From assembly GCA_951812585.1 (NCBI GenBank), contig OX638318.1:2664380-2728379 (forward strand): a stretch of 64,000 nt of DNA. Reading direction: 5' to 3'. This document shows positions 37,451-48,908 of this stretch, piece by piece. How positions within the stretch are numbered: position 1 is the first letter of the stretch; every line of letters starts with the position of its first letter. The notes beneath the pieces were generated by a model. That model ran no database searches. It was not told the DNA's origin and saw only the letters and a program-made list of their open reading frames with translations. This stretch comes from Rhodothermales bacterium. Its GTDB lineage: Bacteria > Bacteroidota > Rhodothermia > Rhodothermales > Bin80. Both the position numbers and the translations under genes were made by a program.

Positions 37451-40400
37451 ATGGATTCGTCGATACAGAAAGGTAAACGGTTGGCGACCACTCGAACACA
37501 CTGGTTGGTGCACTGGTTGGTGCCCTGCCTGCTTTGCTGCCTCGCCCTTATCAGCGGCTGCGCCAAGGAAGCGCATATGCCCCTCTTCACGCACTTGTCG
37601 CCGGAGGAGACCGGCATCACCTTCGTGAACGCGGTCCAAGAGCAGGAAGGGTTTAACGTACTGGAATACGAATACTTTTACAATGGCGGTGGTGTAGCCA
37701 TAGGGGATATCAACAACGATGCATTGCCCGATGTTTACCTGATTGCGAACATGGCCCCTGACCGGCTGTACCTGAACAAGGGCGAATGGGCTTTTGTGGA
37801 CATCACGGAGCAGGCCGGCATCCAGCACAGCCCGTCATGGCATACGGGTGTCACGATGGTGGACATCAACGACGATGGCTGGCTTGACATCTATGTCAGC
37901 CGCAGCGGCAATGTGGCCGCCGAGCGGCGCCGCAATCAGCTGTTCATCAACAACAGAAACCTCACCTTTACTGAGCAGGCCGCATCTTACGGACTCGCTG
38001 ATGCCGCCTACACCAACCATGCCGTGTTCTTTGACTACGACCTGGATGGCGACCTTGATGCGTATCTGCTCAACCATTCCATTCGGCGCCTGTCGAACTT
38101 TCTCGTGGAATACATGCGAGAGCAGCGCGACTCGCTCGCCGGCGACAAACTGATGCAGAACCAGGATGGCTTTTTCGTCGACGTAAGCGCGCAGGCCGGA
38201 ATCATTGGCAACCCTCTGGGTTTCGGCCTAAGTGCGGTGGTCAGCGACATCAACCTGGACGGATGGCCGGATCTCTACGTGTCTAATGACTACATCGAAG
38301 ACGATTACCTGTATATCAATCAGCAGGACGGCACCTTTGCCGAATCGATACGCGTGTACCTGGATCATACCTCGTACTCCTCCATGGGTGCGGACATCGC
38401 AGACATCAACCACGATGGCCACCCGGACATCATCACACTGGACATGCTGGCCGAAGACAACTACCGCCAGAAGATTCTGAAGGGGCCGGAAGACCACATC
38501 TTCTATGCGAAGCTGCGAGAGGACGGGTTTCATGAACAGTACATGCGCAACATGCTCCATGTGAGTGCAGGGGACGACTACATCGAAGTCGGGCAACTGG
38601 CGGGACTGTCCAACACGGACTGGAGCTGGGCCGCTTTATTTGCTGACTTTGACCTGGATGGATACCAGGACGTACTGATCACCAACGGGTACCTGAGAGA
38701 CTACACCAATCTAGACTTTTTGAGGACCACGCTGGTGGAGGCCTATCAGGCGGCGAGCGCACGCGGCGCGGCGCTGTCCTCTCTCGACATGGTGCAGCAC
38801 ATGCCATCGACGCGCATAAACAACTATGTGTTTCGCGGCAGACCCAAGCTGGTGTTTGAGAATCGCACCGAGGACTGGGGATTTGGGCGAGCTACGCACT
38901 CCAATGGGGCAGCATACGCCGATCTTGATGCGGATGGCGATCTAGACCTGATCATCAACAACATTAACGCGCCTGCAGATGTTTACCGCAATGAAGCACA
39001 GTCGCGGGGTGCCAGGAGCCTGACTATTCGCCTCCAAGGGCCGCCTGGAAACCGGCAGGGCATTGGCGCGAAGGTATCCGTCACCATGGACGATGGGACT
39101 GCACATCGCGAAATGATTCCTGTGCGCGGGTACCTGTCGTCGATGGAGCCGATCCTGATCGTAGCCGCGGGGCAGACTTCGGCCGCCTCGGTCACGGTCA
39201 CATGGCCCGACGGCTTGCAGCAGACCGCACGCTCTGTGCCGGCGCATGGCCAACTCACGGTGGAATACGACGCGGCCGTTGCACCGCCGGCACCGGCGCG
39301 CGAGGAGCCGATACTGTTCGACCGCGCGCCGGCGCGTGGCATTGTGTTTCAGCATCGCGAAAACCCGTTCAGTGACTTTGACCGGGAACCGCTCTTGCCG
39401 CAGTTGCTTTCGCGTGAAGGCCCGGCGCTGGCCGTAGGCGATCTCAATCAGGATGGACTGGCGGATCTCTTTTCCGGGGGTGCGCAGGGCCAGGCGGCAA
39501 AGCTGTTTTTGCAGCAGGTGGATGGGACATTCCTGCCGGTCGTCTCAGAGGCGCTGGCCAGTCACAGCCGCTTTGAAGATGTGGATGCATGCCTGTTTGA
39601 CTATGATGGCGACCTGGACCTGGACCTTTACGTAGCCAGCGGCGGCAGCAGCGCGCCTTTGGACGATCCTTCGTACCAGGACCGGCTCTACGTCAACATG
39701 GGGTTCGGTCGCCTGGTCCATGCGCCTGACGCGCTTCCGGTCATGCACACGAGCACAGGCGCGGTAGCAGCATCGGATTTCGACGGTGATGGCGACCTGG
39801 ACCTGTTTGTGGGCGGGCGCGTGCGGCCTGGGCGCTACCCTTTGTCCCCGCGCAGCTACCTGCTGGCTAACGAACCGGAGGGCTTTGTCGATGTAACCGC
39901 GGAGCGGGCTCCCGCGCTGATGCATCCGGGGCTTGTTACCGATGCGATTTGGGCAGACTTGACGGGCGGCAAAGAGGCTGAACTCATCCTCGCGGGAGAG
40001 TGGATGCCCCTGCGCGTGTTTGTACATGCGGAATCGGGCACGTTGGTAGAGTCTACCGAGCGTCTGGGTCTGGCAGAATCTCAGGGATTCTGGACCGCGC
40101 TGGCCGCGGGTGACCTGGATGGCGATGGCGACCAGGATGTGGTGGCCGGCAACCGGGGCTTGAACACGCAGATCCAGGTGTCCGCTCGCGCACCCGCTGC
40201 GATATACGCGGCGGATTTTGACCAAAGCGGTACGCTGGATGCGATTGCAAGCGCCTTCGTTGCAGGTGAGGAAGTGCTGGTACACTGGCGCGATGCGGTC
40301 TTGGACCAAGTGCCCGGGTGGTCGGCCCGCTTTCCGACGTACGAATCATTTGCTGCGGCTACGGTGCGCGAGGCGCTGACGGACGCTGAGCGTCAGCGCG

Positions 40401-40825
40401 CTACCAGGGTGGTGGCGCGCGTTGCCGAATCCTCCGTCTTTGAAAACCTGGAAGGGCAGTCGCTTGCTCGCCGCAGCTTGCCCCGCCGGGCCCAAGTGGC
40501 GCCAATCCAATCGATCATAATCCATGACTTTGATGGCGATGCTAAGCTGGATCTTGTCACAGCAGGCAATCAGTTTGGGATGCGCGCAGCTGTAGGCCGG
40601 CAGGACGCAGGGCGGGGCCTGTTGCTCAAAGGAGATGGCCAACTGAGTTTTGAGGTCATTGGCTCAGCCGGCCTGGAAGCGGCTCAGGATGTGCGCGCCA
40701 TGCGCATGCTGCCGACGAGCGCGACAATGCTGGTGGTGGTAGGCAATAACAATGGCCCGCTTGAAGTGTACGCGTGGCTGCAGGGGCCGGGTGTACGCCA
40801 ACAACAAGGATTCGTGCACAGGTGA
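37451..40825 (+). CDS. FG-GAP/VCBS-repeat lipoprotein with ASPIC/UnbV domain
   Basis: A surface or periplasmic lipoprotein of about 1124 residues. The lipoprotein signal is WLVPCLLCCLALISGC, with Cys in the lipobox. Many FG-GAP calcium-loop repeats follow, such as GDINNDALPDVYLIAN, DYDLDGDLDAYLL, DFDLDGYQDVLITNGY, DLDADGDLDLIINN and DFDGDGDLDLFVGG. A mid-protein ASPIC/UnbV domain (around residues 510-600) has GNRQGIGAKVSVTMDDG and VTVTWPDGLQQT. A second propeller fills the C-terminus. Such CRTAC1-like proteins are common near SusCD loci in Bacteroidota, and their ligand is unknown. The ATG at 37451 is chosen over 37403 because the signal sequence begins there. Confidence 0.9.
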   Translation: MDSSIQKGKRLATTRTHWLVHWLVPCLLCCLALISGCAKEAHMPLFTHLSPEETGITFVNAVQEQEGFNVLEYEYFYNGGGVAIGDINNDALPDVYLIANMAPDRLYLNKGEWAFVDITEQAGIQHSPSWHTGVTMVDINDDGWLDIYVSRSGNVAAERRRNQLFINNRNLTFTEQAASYGLADAAYTNHAVFFDYDLDGDLDAYLLNHSIRRLSNFLVEYMREQRDSLAGDKLMQNQDGFFVDVSAQAGIIGNPLGFGLSAVVSDINLDGWPDLYVSNDYIEDDYLYINQQDGTFAESIRVYLDHTSYSSMGADIADINHDGHPDIITLDMLAEDNYRQKILKGPEDHIFYAKLREDGFHEQYMRNMLHVSAGDDYIEVGQLAGLSNTDWSWAALFADFDLDGYQDVLITNGYLRDYTNLDFLRTTLVEAYQAASARGAALSSLDMVQHMPSTRINNYVFRGRPKLVFENRTEDWGFGRATHSNGAAYADLDADGDLDLIINNINAPADVYRNEAQSRGARSLTIRLQGPPGNRQGIGAKVSVTMDDGTAHREMIPVRGYLSSMEPILIVAAGQTSAASVTVTWPDGLQQTARSVPAHGQLTVEYDAAVAPPAPAREEPILFDRAPARGIVFQHRENPFSDFDREPLLPQLLSREGPALAVGDLNQDGLADLFSGGAQGQAAKLFLQQVDGTFLPVVSEALASHSRFEDVDACLFDYDGDLDLDLYVASGGSSAPLDDPSYQDRLYVNMGFGRLVHAPDALPVMHTSTGAVAASDFDGDGDLDLFVGGRVRPGRYPLSPRSYLLANEPEGFVDVTAERAPALMHPGLVTDAIWADLTGGKEAELILAGEWMPLRVFVHAESGTLVESTERLGLAESQGFWTALAAGDLDGDGDQDVVAGNRGLNTQIQVSARAPAAIYAADFDQSGTLDAIASAFVAGEEVLVHWRDAVLDQVPGWSARFPTYESFAAATVREALTDAERQRATRVVARVAESSVFENLEGQSLARRSLPRRAQVAPIQSIIIHDFDGDAKLDLVTAGNQFGMRAAVGRQDAGRGLLLKGDGQLSFEVIGSAGLEAAQDVRAMRMLPTSATMLVVVGNNNGPLEVYAWLQGPGVRQQQGFVHR

Positions 40826-41227
40826 GTGCCGCGGCCTCCACACGGAGTGGCGCGTGAGCGGACCGGGCGGGCAGTGCTGCGCCTGCACGCGGGGACACCC
40901 ATTTGAAGGCCTCCTGATTTTGTACCTTTTAACCACAGCCATGGGCCATCCAGGTCGGGCGCGGCAGGAGAACCCCGGGCGTTCGCGCGATAGCCGGCGT
41001 GCAGGTAATGTGTGCGCGTGCGCAGGAGGTGGCGGCTCCACGTGAGAAACATATCTTGCGCGCTCTTGGTGGGATGAGGGCCTGTGTATAGAGCGAATGG
41101 GATTCAGATGTTCACGATGGATCACTTGCGTCGCCCACTGGGGCACGAGGCCCAGTCACCAGACCGGATCTAGCATCAGGCACCCATGTGCATCGTTCGT
41201 AATCGTTAACGCTATGGGCATTCCAGC
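40826..41227. other. Intergenic region before the epimerase gene
   Basis: About 400 bp without a supported gene. Overlapping frames on both strands (for example 40664-41146 minus) are mostly shadows of the upstream gene and are Arg/Pro/His-rich. No tRNA, strong terminator or promoter was recognised. Confidence 0.45.
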
Positions 41228-42157
41228 ATGAAAGTTCTCGTAACCGGGGGCGCAGGGTTTATAGGGTCTCACGTCGCAGGCCTTTTGATGAATGAAGGCT
41301 ACACAGTGCATGTACTGGATGATCTGTCTTCAGGCCGTAAGCGGAATGTGCCACGCAACGTGCCGTTTCATCGCTTGGACATCCGCGACCCTGCGACCAG
41401 AGCCCTGATGGCGCGAGAGCGGTACGAGGTGCTGGTTCATCACGCGGCGCAGATGGATGTGCGCTATTCCGTGGCGGATCCGGCAGGCGATCTGAGCATC
41501 AACTTGGGCGGCTTCCTGAACCTGATGGAGGCTGGTCGCCAGCATGGACTAAAGCGCGTGCTCTTTGCCTCTACAGGCGGGGCCATCTATGGTGAACCGG
41601 AAAAGGCGCCGCAGACCGAATCGCATGTGCTTAGGCCGGTGTCCCCCTATGGCATCACCAAGTTGGCTACCGAGAAGTACCTGCACTTCTATGCCACGCA
41701 GTACGGCATATCGTATGTAGCGCTTCGCTACGGCAATGTCTACGGCCCGCGCCAGAATCCGCACGGGGAGGCAGGCGTTGTGGCGATTTTCGCCCAGCGC
41801 CTTCTGGATGGCCTGACTGCAGTCATCAACGGCGATGGCCTGCAGACGCGAGACTATGTGTTCGTCAGGGATGTGGCGCGCGCAAATCTCGCGGCGCTCA
41901 GATATGACGGTCCCTCGTGCGCTATCAATATTGGGACAGGCCAGGAAACCAGCGTTGCTGCGTTGCTCGCGCTTATTCAAGAGGCGGTTGGCGTCTCTAC
42001 TAAGGTACGCCATGCGCCGGCCAGGAAGGGAGAGCAGCGGCGCAGTGTGCTTGGATGTGCGCGGGCGCAGTCGACCCTTAAGTGGGAGCCAACAGTGTCC
42101 ATTCAGGAAGGACTCCAAGAAACCGCCTGCTGGTTTGCATCCCAGTGGCAGCCCTAG
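41228..42157 (+). CDS. NAD-dependent nucleotide-sugar epimerase/dehydratase
   Basis: A 309-residue extended short-chain dehydrogenase. The Rossmann motif is GGAGFIGSHVAG near residue 7. The catalytic region shows FASTGGAIYGEP and the Y-x3-K pair in SPYGITKLATEKYLHFY. RYGNVYGPRQNPHGEAG and RDYVFVRDVARANLAAL are typical of UDP-glucose/UDP-glucuronate 4-epimerases. It therefore probably makes a nucleotide sugar for polysaccharide or glycan synthesis; GalE is the nearest label but the substrate is not fixed. It ends 3 bp before scpA. Confidence 0.88.
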   Translation: MKVLVTGGAGFIGSHVAGLLMNEGYTVHVLDDLSSGRKRNVPRNVPFHRLDIRDPATRALMARERYEVLVHHAAQMDVRYSVADPAGDLSINLGGFLNLMEAGRQHGLKRVLFASTGGAIYGEPEKAPQTESHVLRPVSPYGITKLATEKYLHFYATQYGISYVALRYGNVYGPRQNPHGEAGVVAIFAQRLLDGLTAVINGDGLQTRDYVFVRDVARANLAALRYDGPSCAINIGTGQETSVAALLALIQEAVGVSTKVRHAPARKGEQRRSVLGCARAQSTLKWEPTVSIQEGLQETACWFASQWQP

Positions 42158-42160
42158 GCC

Positions 42161-42868
42161 ATGTATCGCATACAGCTAGAGAAGTTCGAAGGACCACTGG
42201 ATCTGCTCCTGTTTCTGATCCAGCGTGACGAGATAGACATCCTTGATATTCCTATCGCGCGCATCACGGATGAGTATCTGGGCCATGTGCGTCTGATGGA
42301 GACCATTGATCTGGACGGTGTGGCAGACTTTCTGTATTTGGCGTCTATGCTGATCAGCATCAAGGTGCGCATGCTCCTGCCCCAACAGGAGGAGGAGAGC
42401 GAGCCTCTGGATCCGCGCCAGGAGTTGGTCGAACGCCTACTGGAGTATCGACGCTACAAGGAAGCTGCGGGCCGCCTGGGCATGCAGCACGATGAGCGAT
42501 CCAGATTCTTTACGCGGGGGGAGGCATCGGCATCCGAGTTCGCCTCGATGCCGGAACATCTTGTGAATACCTCGACCTATAACCTGATTAGCGCTCTGCG
42601 CCGTATTCTCGTCGATGCGCCCGAGGAGCCGACACTCGCCATAGCGGCCCGGGAGTACTCCTTAGCAGAGCTGCGGAGTTTTGTGCTGGAGGCAGTCGCG
42701 GTCCGCGGTGTGATGTCCTTTGCCGTACTGGTGCGCCTCAAGAGCAAGAAGTTCATCATCGGAGCCTTTCTAGCCGTACTGGAGATGGCGCAGCTCGGCC
42801 AGGTGGTGATACGGGCTGCAACGTCGGAGAATGACTTCCTGGTGGGGCCAACAACCGCAAATGGATAG
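42161..42868 (+). CDS. scpA: Segregation and condensation protein A
   Basis: ScpA is the kleisin that bridges the SMC heads in the bacterial condensin complex. The 235-residue protein has the conserved start YRIQLEKFEGPLDLLLFLIQRDEIDILDIP (here cited by its ends, YRIQLEKFEGPLDLLL and DEIDILDIP), the block YLASMLISIKVRMLLP and the C-terminal winged-helix part AVRGVMSFAVLVRLKSKKF. It overlaps scpB by 8 bp, the usual operon. Confidence 0.95.
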   Translation: MYRIQLEKFEGPLDLLLFLIQRDEIDILDIPIARITDEYLGHVRLMETIDLDGVADFLYLASMLISIKVRMLLPQQEEESEPLDPRQELVERLLEYRRYKEAAGRLGMQHDERSRFFTRGEASASEFASMPEHLVNTSTYNLISALRRILVDAPEEPTLAIAAREYSLAELRSFVLEAVAVRGVMSFAVLVRLKSKKFIIGAFLAVLEMAQLGQVVIRAATSENDFLVGPTTANG

Positions 42869-43493
42869 CAAGCGTCAAGACGAGCTGATGCAGGCGGTGG
42901 AGGCGTTGGTCTTCGCAGCGGATCAGCCGGTAAAGGCCAGTCAGATCGCCCGCATCATTGGCGAGGTGGCCGCAGAGCAGGCACCGGAGGACAAGGTCAT
43001 AGAATCGGTTGTCGCCCGGCTCAATGCCCGCTACGAGGCGCAGGGGACTGCATTACGCATTCACTTTTGGGCGGGCGGATACCGGATGGCGACGACAGAA
43101 GCGGTGGCGCCGTACTTGCAGGCGTTCTTTCGGGGAGACCGAGGCCGACGCCTCACACGCCCGCTTATGGAAACCCTGGCCATCATCTGCTACCGGCAGC
43201 CAGCCACCAAGCCGGAAGTAGACCACATTCGCGGCGTGGATTCCGACTACGCATTGCGCCGCCTGCTGGATTATGGGCTGATAGCATTCGCGGGCCGTGC
43301 CGAGGCCATCGGCCGGCCTATTCTGTATGCAACCACCGACCGGTTCCTGGAAGCGTTTGGACTATCGGACCTGGGAGCGCTGCCGAACCTTCGCGAAGTC
43401 GAAGCGTTGCTAGGTGATCCCTCATTCAACCAGGCGCAGGCCCGCATGTTGATGGTCAACGGCCTTCATGACTCCGAGGGGGAAGCGTTGTAG
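42861..43493 (+). CDS. scpB: Segregation and condensation protein B
   Basis: ScpB binds ScpA and completes the SMC-ScpAB complex used for chromosome segregation. The 210-residue protein has two winged-helix domains: LMQAVEALVFAADQPVKAS at the N-terminus, then RPLMETLAIICYRQPATKPEV, the family signature. DYALRRLLDYGLIAFAGRAE and YATTDRFLEAFGLSDLGALP follow. The ATG at 42861 is chosen; a start at 42831 would push it further into scpA. rluB follows at 49 bp, a very common gene order. Confidence 0.94.
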   Translation: MDSKRQDELMQAVEALVFAADQPVKASQIARIIGEVAAEQAPEDKVIESVVARLNARYEAQGTALRIHFWAGGYRMATTEAVAPYLQAFFRGDRGRRLTRPLMETLAIICYRQPATKPEVDHIRGVDSDYALRRLLDYGLIAFAGRAEAIGRPILYATTDRFLEAFGLSDLGALPNLREVEALLGDPSFNQAQARMLMVNGLHDSEGEAL

Positions 43494-43541
43494 AGTCAGG
43501 CGTAGCACGGGCCTCCGCCTGACCCCTAGTCTGTACGCAGG

Positions 43542-45816
<2,275 letters not shown>

Positions 45817-45919
45817 CGGGTACGCTACTGATCAGCAGTCCGGCCTTCGCGCAAGGCGATGGGGGCGTGCAGGTAGCAATGCGCACGCGTATGGAAACCG
45901 CGCGGGTCTGGCAGTCGCG

Positions 45920-46981
45920 CTAAAGGTCAACCGTTCGGCCTTCGCGCAGGGCGGTATCAGCGGCCAACACGATTCGCAGGCTGTTTACGGCGTCCTGCAC
46001 ATGGTCGCTCAGGTCCCGATCATGCCGGATGGCATCCAGCAGGAACGCTTGCTCCAGTGCGCAAAGCGCATCGTGGTCCGGTTCGTCGGAGGTGTCGATG
46101 ATTTCGTCAGGCCTGCTGAAGCGTCCCGAGGTATCCCGCATGCTGTGGTGCAAGCGCAGCCCCCCGGTCTGCGTATGGCCTTCAATATCGTCGGATTGCT
46201 CTTTGGCTTCGTCGACGATGCTCACACATCCCTTGGGTCCCACCACATCCTTGACAAAAGAGGCCGTTTCGCTCATCATGGGTCCCCAGCCTGCTTCGTA
46301 CCAGCCGACCGATCCATCGGCAAAGGTCACTAACAGATTTCCGTAGTTGTACATCGTGGGTGCAATCTCGTCCGTGAGACGTGCTCCAATGGCACTCACG
46401 CGAACAGGCCTGGAGCGGGTCATCTGACACATCACATCCACATAGTGCACGCCGCAGTCCACAATCGGCGACATGGATTGCATGAGTGCCTTGTGCGTCT
46501 CCCACTGCGGCCCGCTGCTCTGCTGGTTCAGATTCATGCGCATTACTAGGGGCTTGCCCAAAGTTTGCGCGATGCGAATAAACTGCTGCCAGGCCGGATG
46601 CACCCGCAGGATGTATCCGATGACCAGCTTCCGCTGCGTCTTTTCGGCCAGATCTGCCAGCGCTTGCGCTTCGGCCACGGTGGTTGCCAGCGGCTTCTCG
46701 ACAAAGACATGCGCACCGCTCAGCAGACTCTTGGTAACGTAGTCCGCGTGGGTTTCCGGGTAGGTGTTGATGGAGACGACAGCAGGCCGTGTGGCCTGCA
46801 GTGCGTCTTCGAACCGCGCAAAAGTGGGGTAGCCTCCCAGCGCCTGAGACAGCCGCTCACGCGACGCTGGCGTGCGGCTGACCAGTCCGACGATGTTGAA
46901 CTCCTTCAAGGCATGATACGCCCGGGCATGGGAGGCCCCCATATGCCCGCAGCCCACCACAAGTACGTCAAGCGGTTGCAT
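45920..46981 (-). CDS. Gfo/Idh/MocA-family oxidoreductase
   Basis: An NAD(P)-dependent dehydrogenase of about 353 residues, usually acting on sugars, inositols or related cyclic compounds. The Rossmann motif is VLVVGCGHMGASHARAYHAL near the start. The family block VSINTYPETHADYVTKSL is followed by the EKPLATTVAEA motif (GAHVFVEKPLATT), with its catalytic lysine. The C-terminal beta-sheet domain includes CGVHYVDVMCQM. The ATG at 46981 is chosen because the Rossmann strand begins directly after it; 47026 is the alternative. The specific substrate is not predictable. Confidence 0.9.
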   Translation of the reverse strand: MQPLDVLVVGCGHMGASHARAYHALKEFNIVGLVSRTPASRERLSQALGGYPTFARFEDALQATRPAVVSINTYPETHADYVTKSLLSGAHVFVEKPLATTVAEAQALADLAEKTQRKLVIGYILRVHPAWQQFIRIAQTLGKPLVMRMNLNQQSSGPQWETHKALMQSMSPIVDCGVHYVDVMCQMTRSRPVRVSAIGARLTDEIAPTMYNYGNLLVTFADGSVGWYEAGWGPMMSETASFVKDVVGPKGCVSIVDEAKEQSDDIEGHTQTGGLRLHHSMRDTSGRFSRPDEIIDTSDEPDHDALCALEQAFLLDAIRHDRDLSDHVQDAVNSLRIVLAADTALREGRTVDL

Positions 46982-47147
46982 AAGTCTGATTTTGGCGGCA
47001 CACTCATCGCAGCACGGCGTGCTCATTGATACGCGCACTCGTCGCTTTTGATTGAGCCGGCCACCAGGGCGGTGCGTGGAAACATCAGCGCATCTATGCA
47101 GGTTGCGCGCGTTAGCAGTACTTTGTTCTGCCAACCCATGTTGATCC

Positions 47148-47780
47148 ATGTGTGGACGTATCGCACAGGTGCATACGGCTGAAGAATTGCAAGATCTGCT
47201 CGGCATCACCGTAGGTGCTGAAGTTCTGACAGACGTTCACGTTTCCTACAATGTGCCGCCATCAGCGAGGCTTGCCACACTGGTATCAGACCAAGGCTGG
47301 ACCGGCTGGTGTGCGCTCACTTGGGGGTTCAGGCCGGCTTGGACAAAGAAGGGGCCCCCGATGATCAATGTGCGCAGCGAGACCGTACGAGAGAAACGCA
47401 TGTTCATCCGGGCGATTCGGCATCGGCGTTGCATAGTCGTTGCCTCGGCCTATTACGAGTGGCTGCCGACGCCCAGCGGCAAGCAGCCGTTTTGCATACG
47501 TTCTGCGCGGGGCTTGCCCCTGCTCATGGCAGGCATCTATGAAAACGGCACCTGCGCCATCATGACGCGGGCCGCGCGGGGGGATCTATCCTACATCCAT
47601 GATCGCATGCCGGTGTTGATTTCCCGTGCGCTGTTGGAACCGTACCTGACAGACTATCGCGTGCTGCCGGAGGCCATAGCGTTTGCCGAAGCGCTGCCGC
47701 TGCATGCGTACAAGGTCACCAGGCAGGTTGGCAATCCGCGGTTCAGCGGACCGGAATGCATGGAGCCGCTCGCGGCATAA
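47148..47780 (+). CDS. SRAP-domain protein (YedK/HMCES family)
   Basis: Family members form a stable thiazolidine crosslink to abasic sites in single-stranded DNA and so shield them. The 210-residue protein starts MCGRIAQ, so Cys2 is exposed as the N-terminal nucleophile after Met removal. The other active-site residues are visible: N74 and R76 in PPMINVRSETV, E104 in SAYYEWLPT and H151 in IHDRMPVLI. YNVPPSARLATL is the conserved early block. It is isolated, with no SOS operator recognised upstream, and is transcribed away from the Gfo/Idh/MocA gene. Confidence 0.92.
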   Translation: MCGRIAQVHTAEELQDLLGITVGAEVLTDVHVSYNVPPSARLATLVSDQGWTGWCALTWGFRPAWTKKGPPMINVRSETVREKRMFIRAIRHRRCIVVASAYYEWLPTPSGKQPFCIRSARGLPLLMAGIYENGTCAIMTRAARGDLSYIHDRMPVLISRALLEPYLTDYRVLPEAIAFAEALPLHAYKVTRQVGNPRFSGPECMEPLAA

Positions 47781-48908
47781 TCTGTGGTGTGGGGCTGTGG
47801 ATGCTCAGTACGGTGCACAGCGGGTGCCCCCTATTGTCTGATTCGTCACAGTAGACGGACACGGCATCCAGTATTCCTTGACCCTCTTGCAAAGCCCCTG
47901 AATTGAAGGTTTGTTCGCTTGCGAGGCAGACGATGGGCATTCGCCTGTGGCCGGTATAAGGGTAGTGCACCAGGCTGACGGGCGTGATACAGTGGGTGAG
48001 CGTTCCGCAATATGAAGCTGCAACCAGACGCGTATTTCTGCGAGCTGCGCGCGTTCACTCGTGAGGGTGGACGTGAAGTGTCGGTAGCGGCGCATGTAGC
48101 CAGGGCTATTAGAGCACCGAAAGTATCGTGATTCGGGCCGCCGGGGGCCTTCAGCTTGGTCGAAGGCAGCAGGTTCGTCATCGATAGGGTGAGGCGGCGG
48201 ACAGGCCTGCAAGTGCCCGAGACCCCATGGACGCATGTACGTATTCTGCCGGGACCTGAGAGGCCTTCATTCTACCCTGTAGTCGTGCAGGGTCACAAAG
48301 GAGCGGTGCGTAGGCACCGTAACCGGAGATGTACAGGATGAAGGAGTCAGACACGGCCATCGTAGCGATGAAGCTGCGAACAAAGGGCAACCAGCGGGGC
48401 AGCGGGAGCGAAGGGCCGTGCCTCAAGGGGAAGCCGCAAGATTCACACACGCACTAAGCGCGCTGGTTCGCGTGTCCCAGGGGATCGATCGGTTACGGCA
48501 AATTGATTTCCGACACGCGCGGCAGCGCCCCCCCTCCGGATGCCTTAACGGGCACGTCCGAATCGGTCTGGGGGCCCAGGGCACCCCGGTTCCTACCAAG
48601 ATACCGGCCACCTGATGTTCGGGGCACTTGCGCTCACCGCAAAATCAACGGCTGTGCTGAACCAGGTCATCCATATGCATGGTTGCGTATTCCAATGTCG
48701 AGCAGGAGCCAAGGGATCGGTGCCGTGCACAGTGCAGAGATTGTGACTGAAATCCACTACGGCGAGATCACATTGGTGACGTATACTACCGGAGGGAGAC
48801 GGCAAAACCGTGACGGTCGCCCACATAGTCCGGGCCAATTGCATCCATTCGTGCCGCTCGGATCACCGCTACCACCCAATGCTATGGATAGGTTTGCAAG
48901 AGCCTCCT
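47781..48908. other. Gene-poor tract between SRAP gene and M24 peptidase
   Basis: About 1.1 kb without an intact gene. The middle (48170-48530) resembles the 5' part of a group II intron and the start of its maturase (see its entry). On either side, only short frames without motifs are seen. Confidence 0.45.
48170..48530 (+). mobile_element. Possible group II intron remnant with maturase N-terminus
   Basis: The sequence GTGAGGCGGCGGACAGGCC, then CAAGTGCCCGAGACCCCATGG and GACCTGAGAGGCCTTCATTC, looks like the domain I region of bacterial group II introns. It is followed at 48338 by an ORF of 39 codons reading MKESDTAIVAMKLRTKGNQR and KGKPQDSHTH. After a frame change, LSALVRVSQGIDRLRQI follows. 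This resembles the linker found at the start of group II intron reverse transcriptase/maturase proteins. The reverse transcriptase domain, domain V and the 3' end are absent. Recognition is by memory of sequence style, so it is tentative. Confidence 0.4.

Noticed and set aside
45836-45955. Near-identical 18-bp repeat GGCCTTCGCGCA(A/G)GGCG flanking the 3' end of the oxidoreductase gene
   Set aside because: One copy is within the coding end of the gene. The similarity does not extend beyond the core, so it is likely chance in GC-rich sequence.
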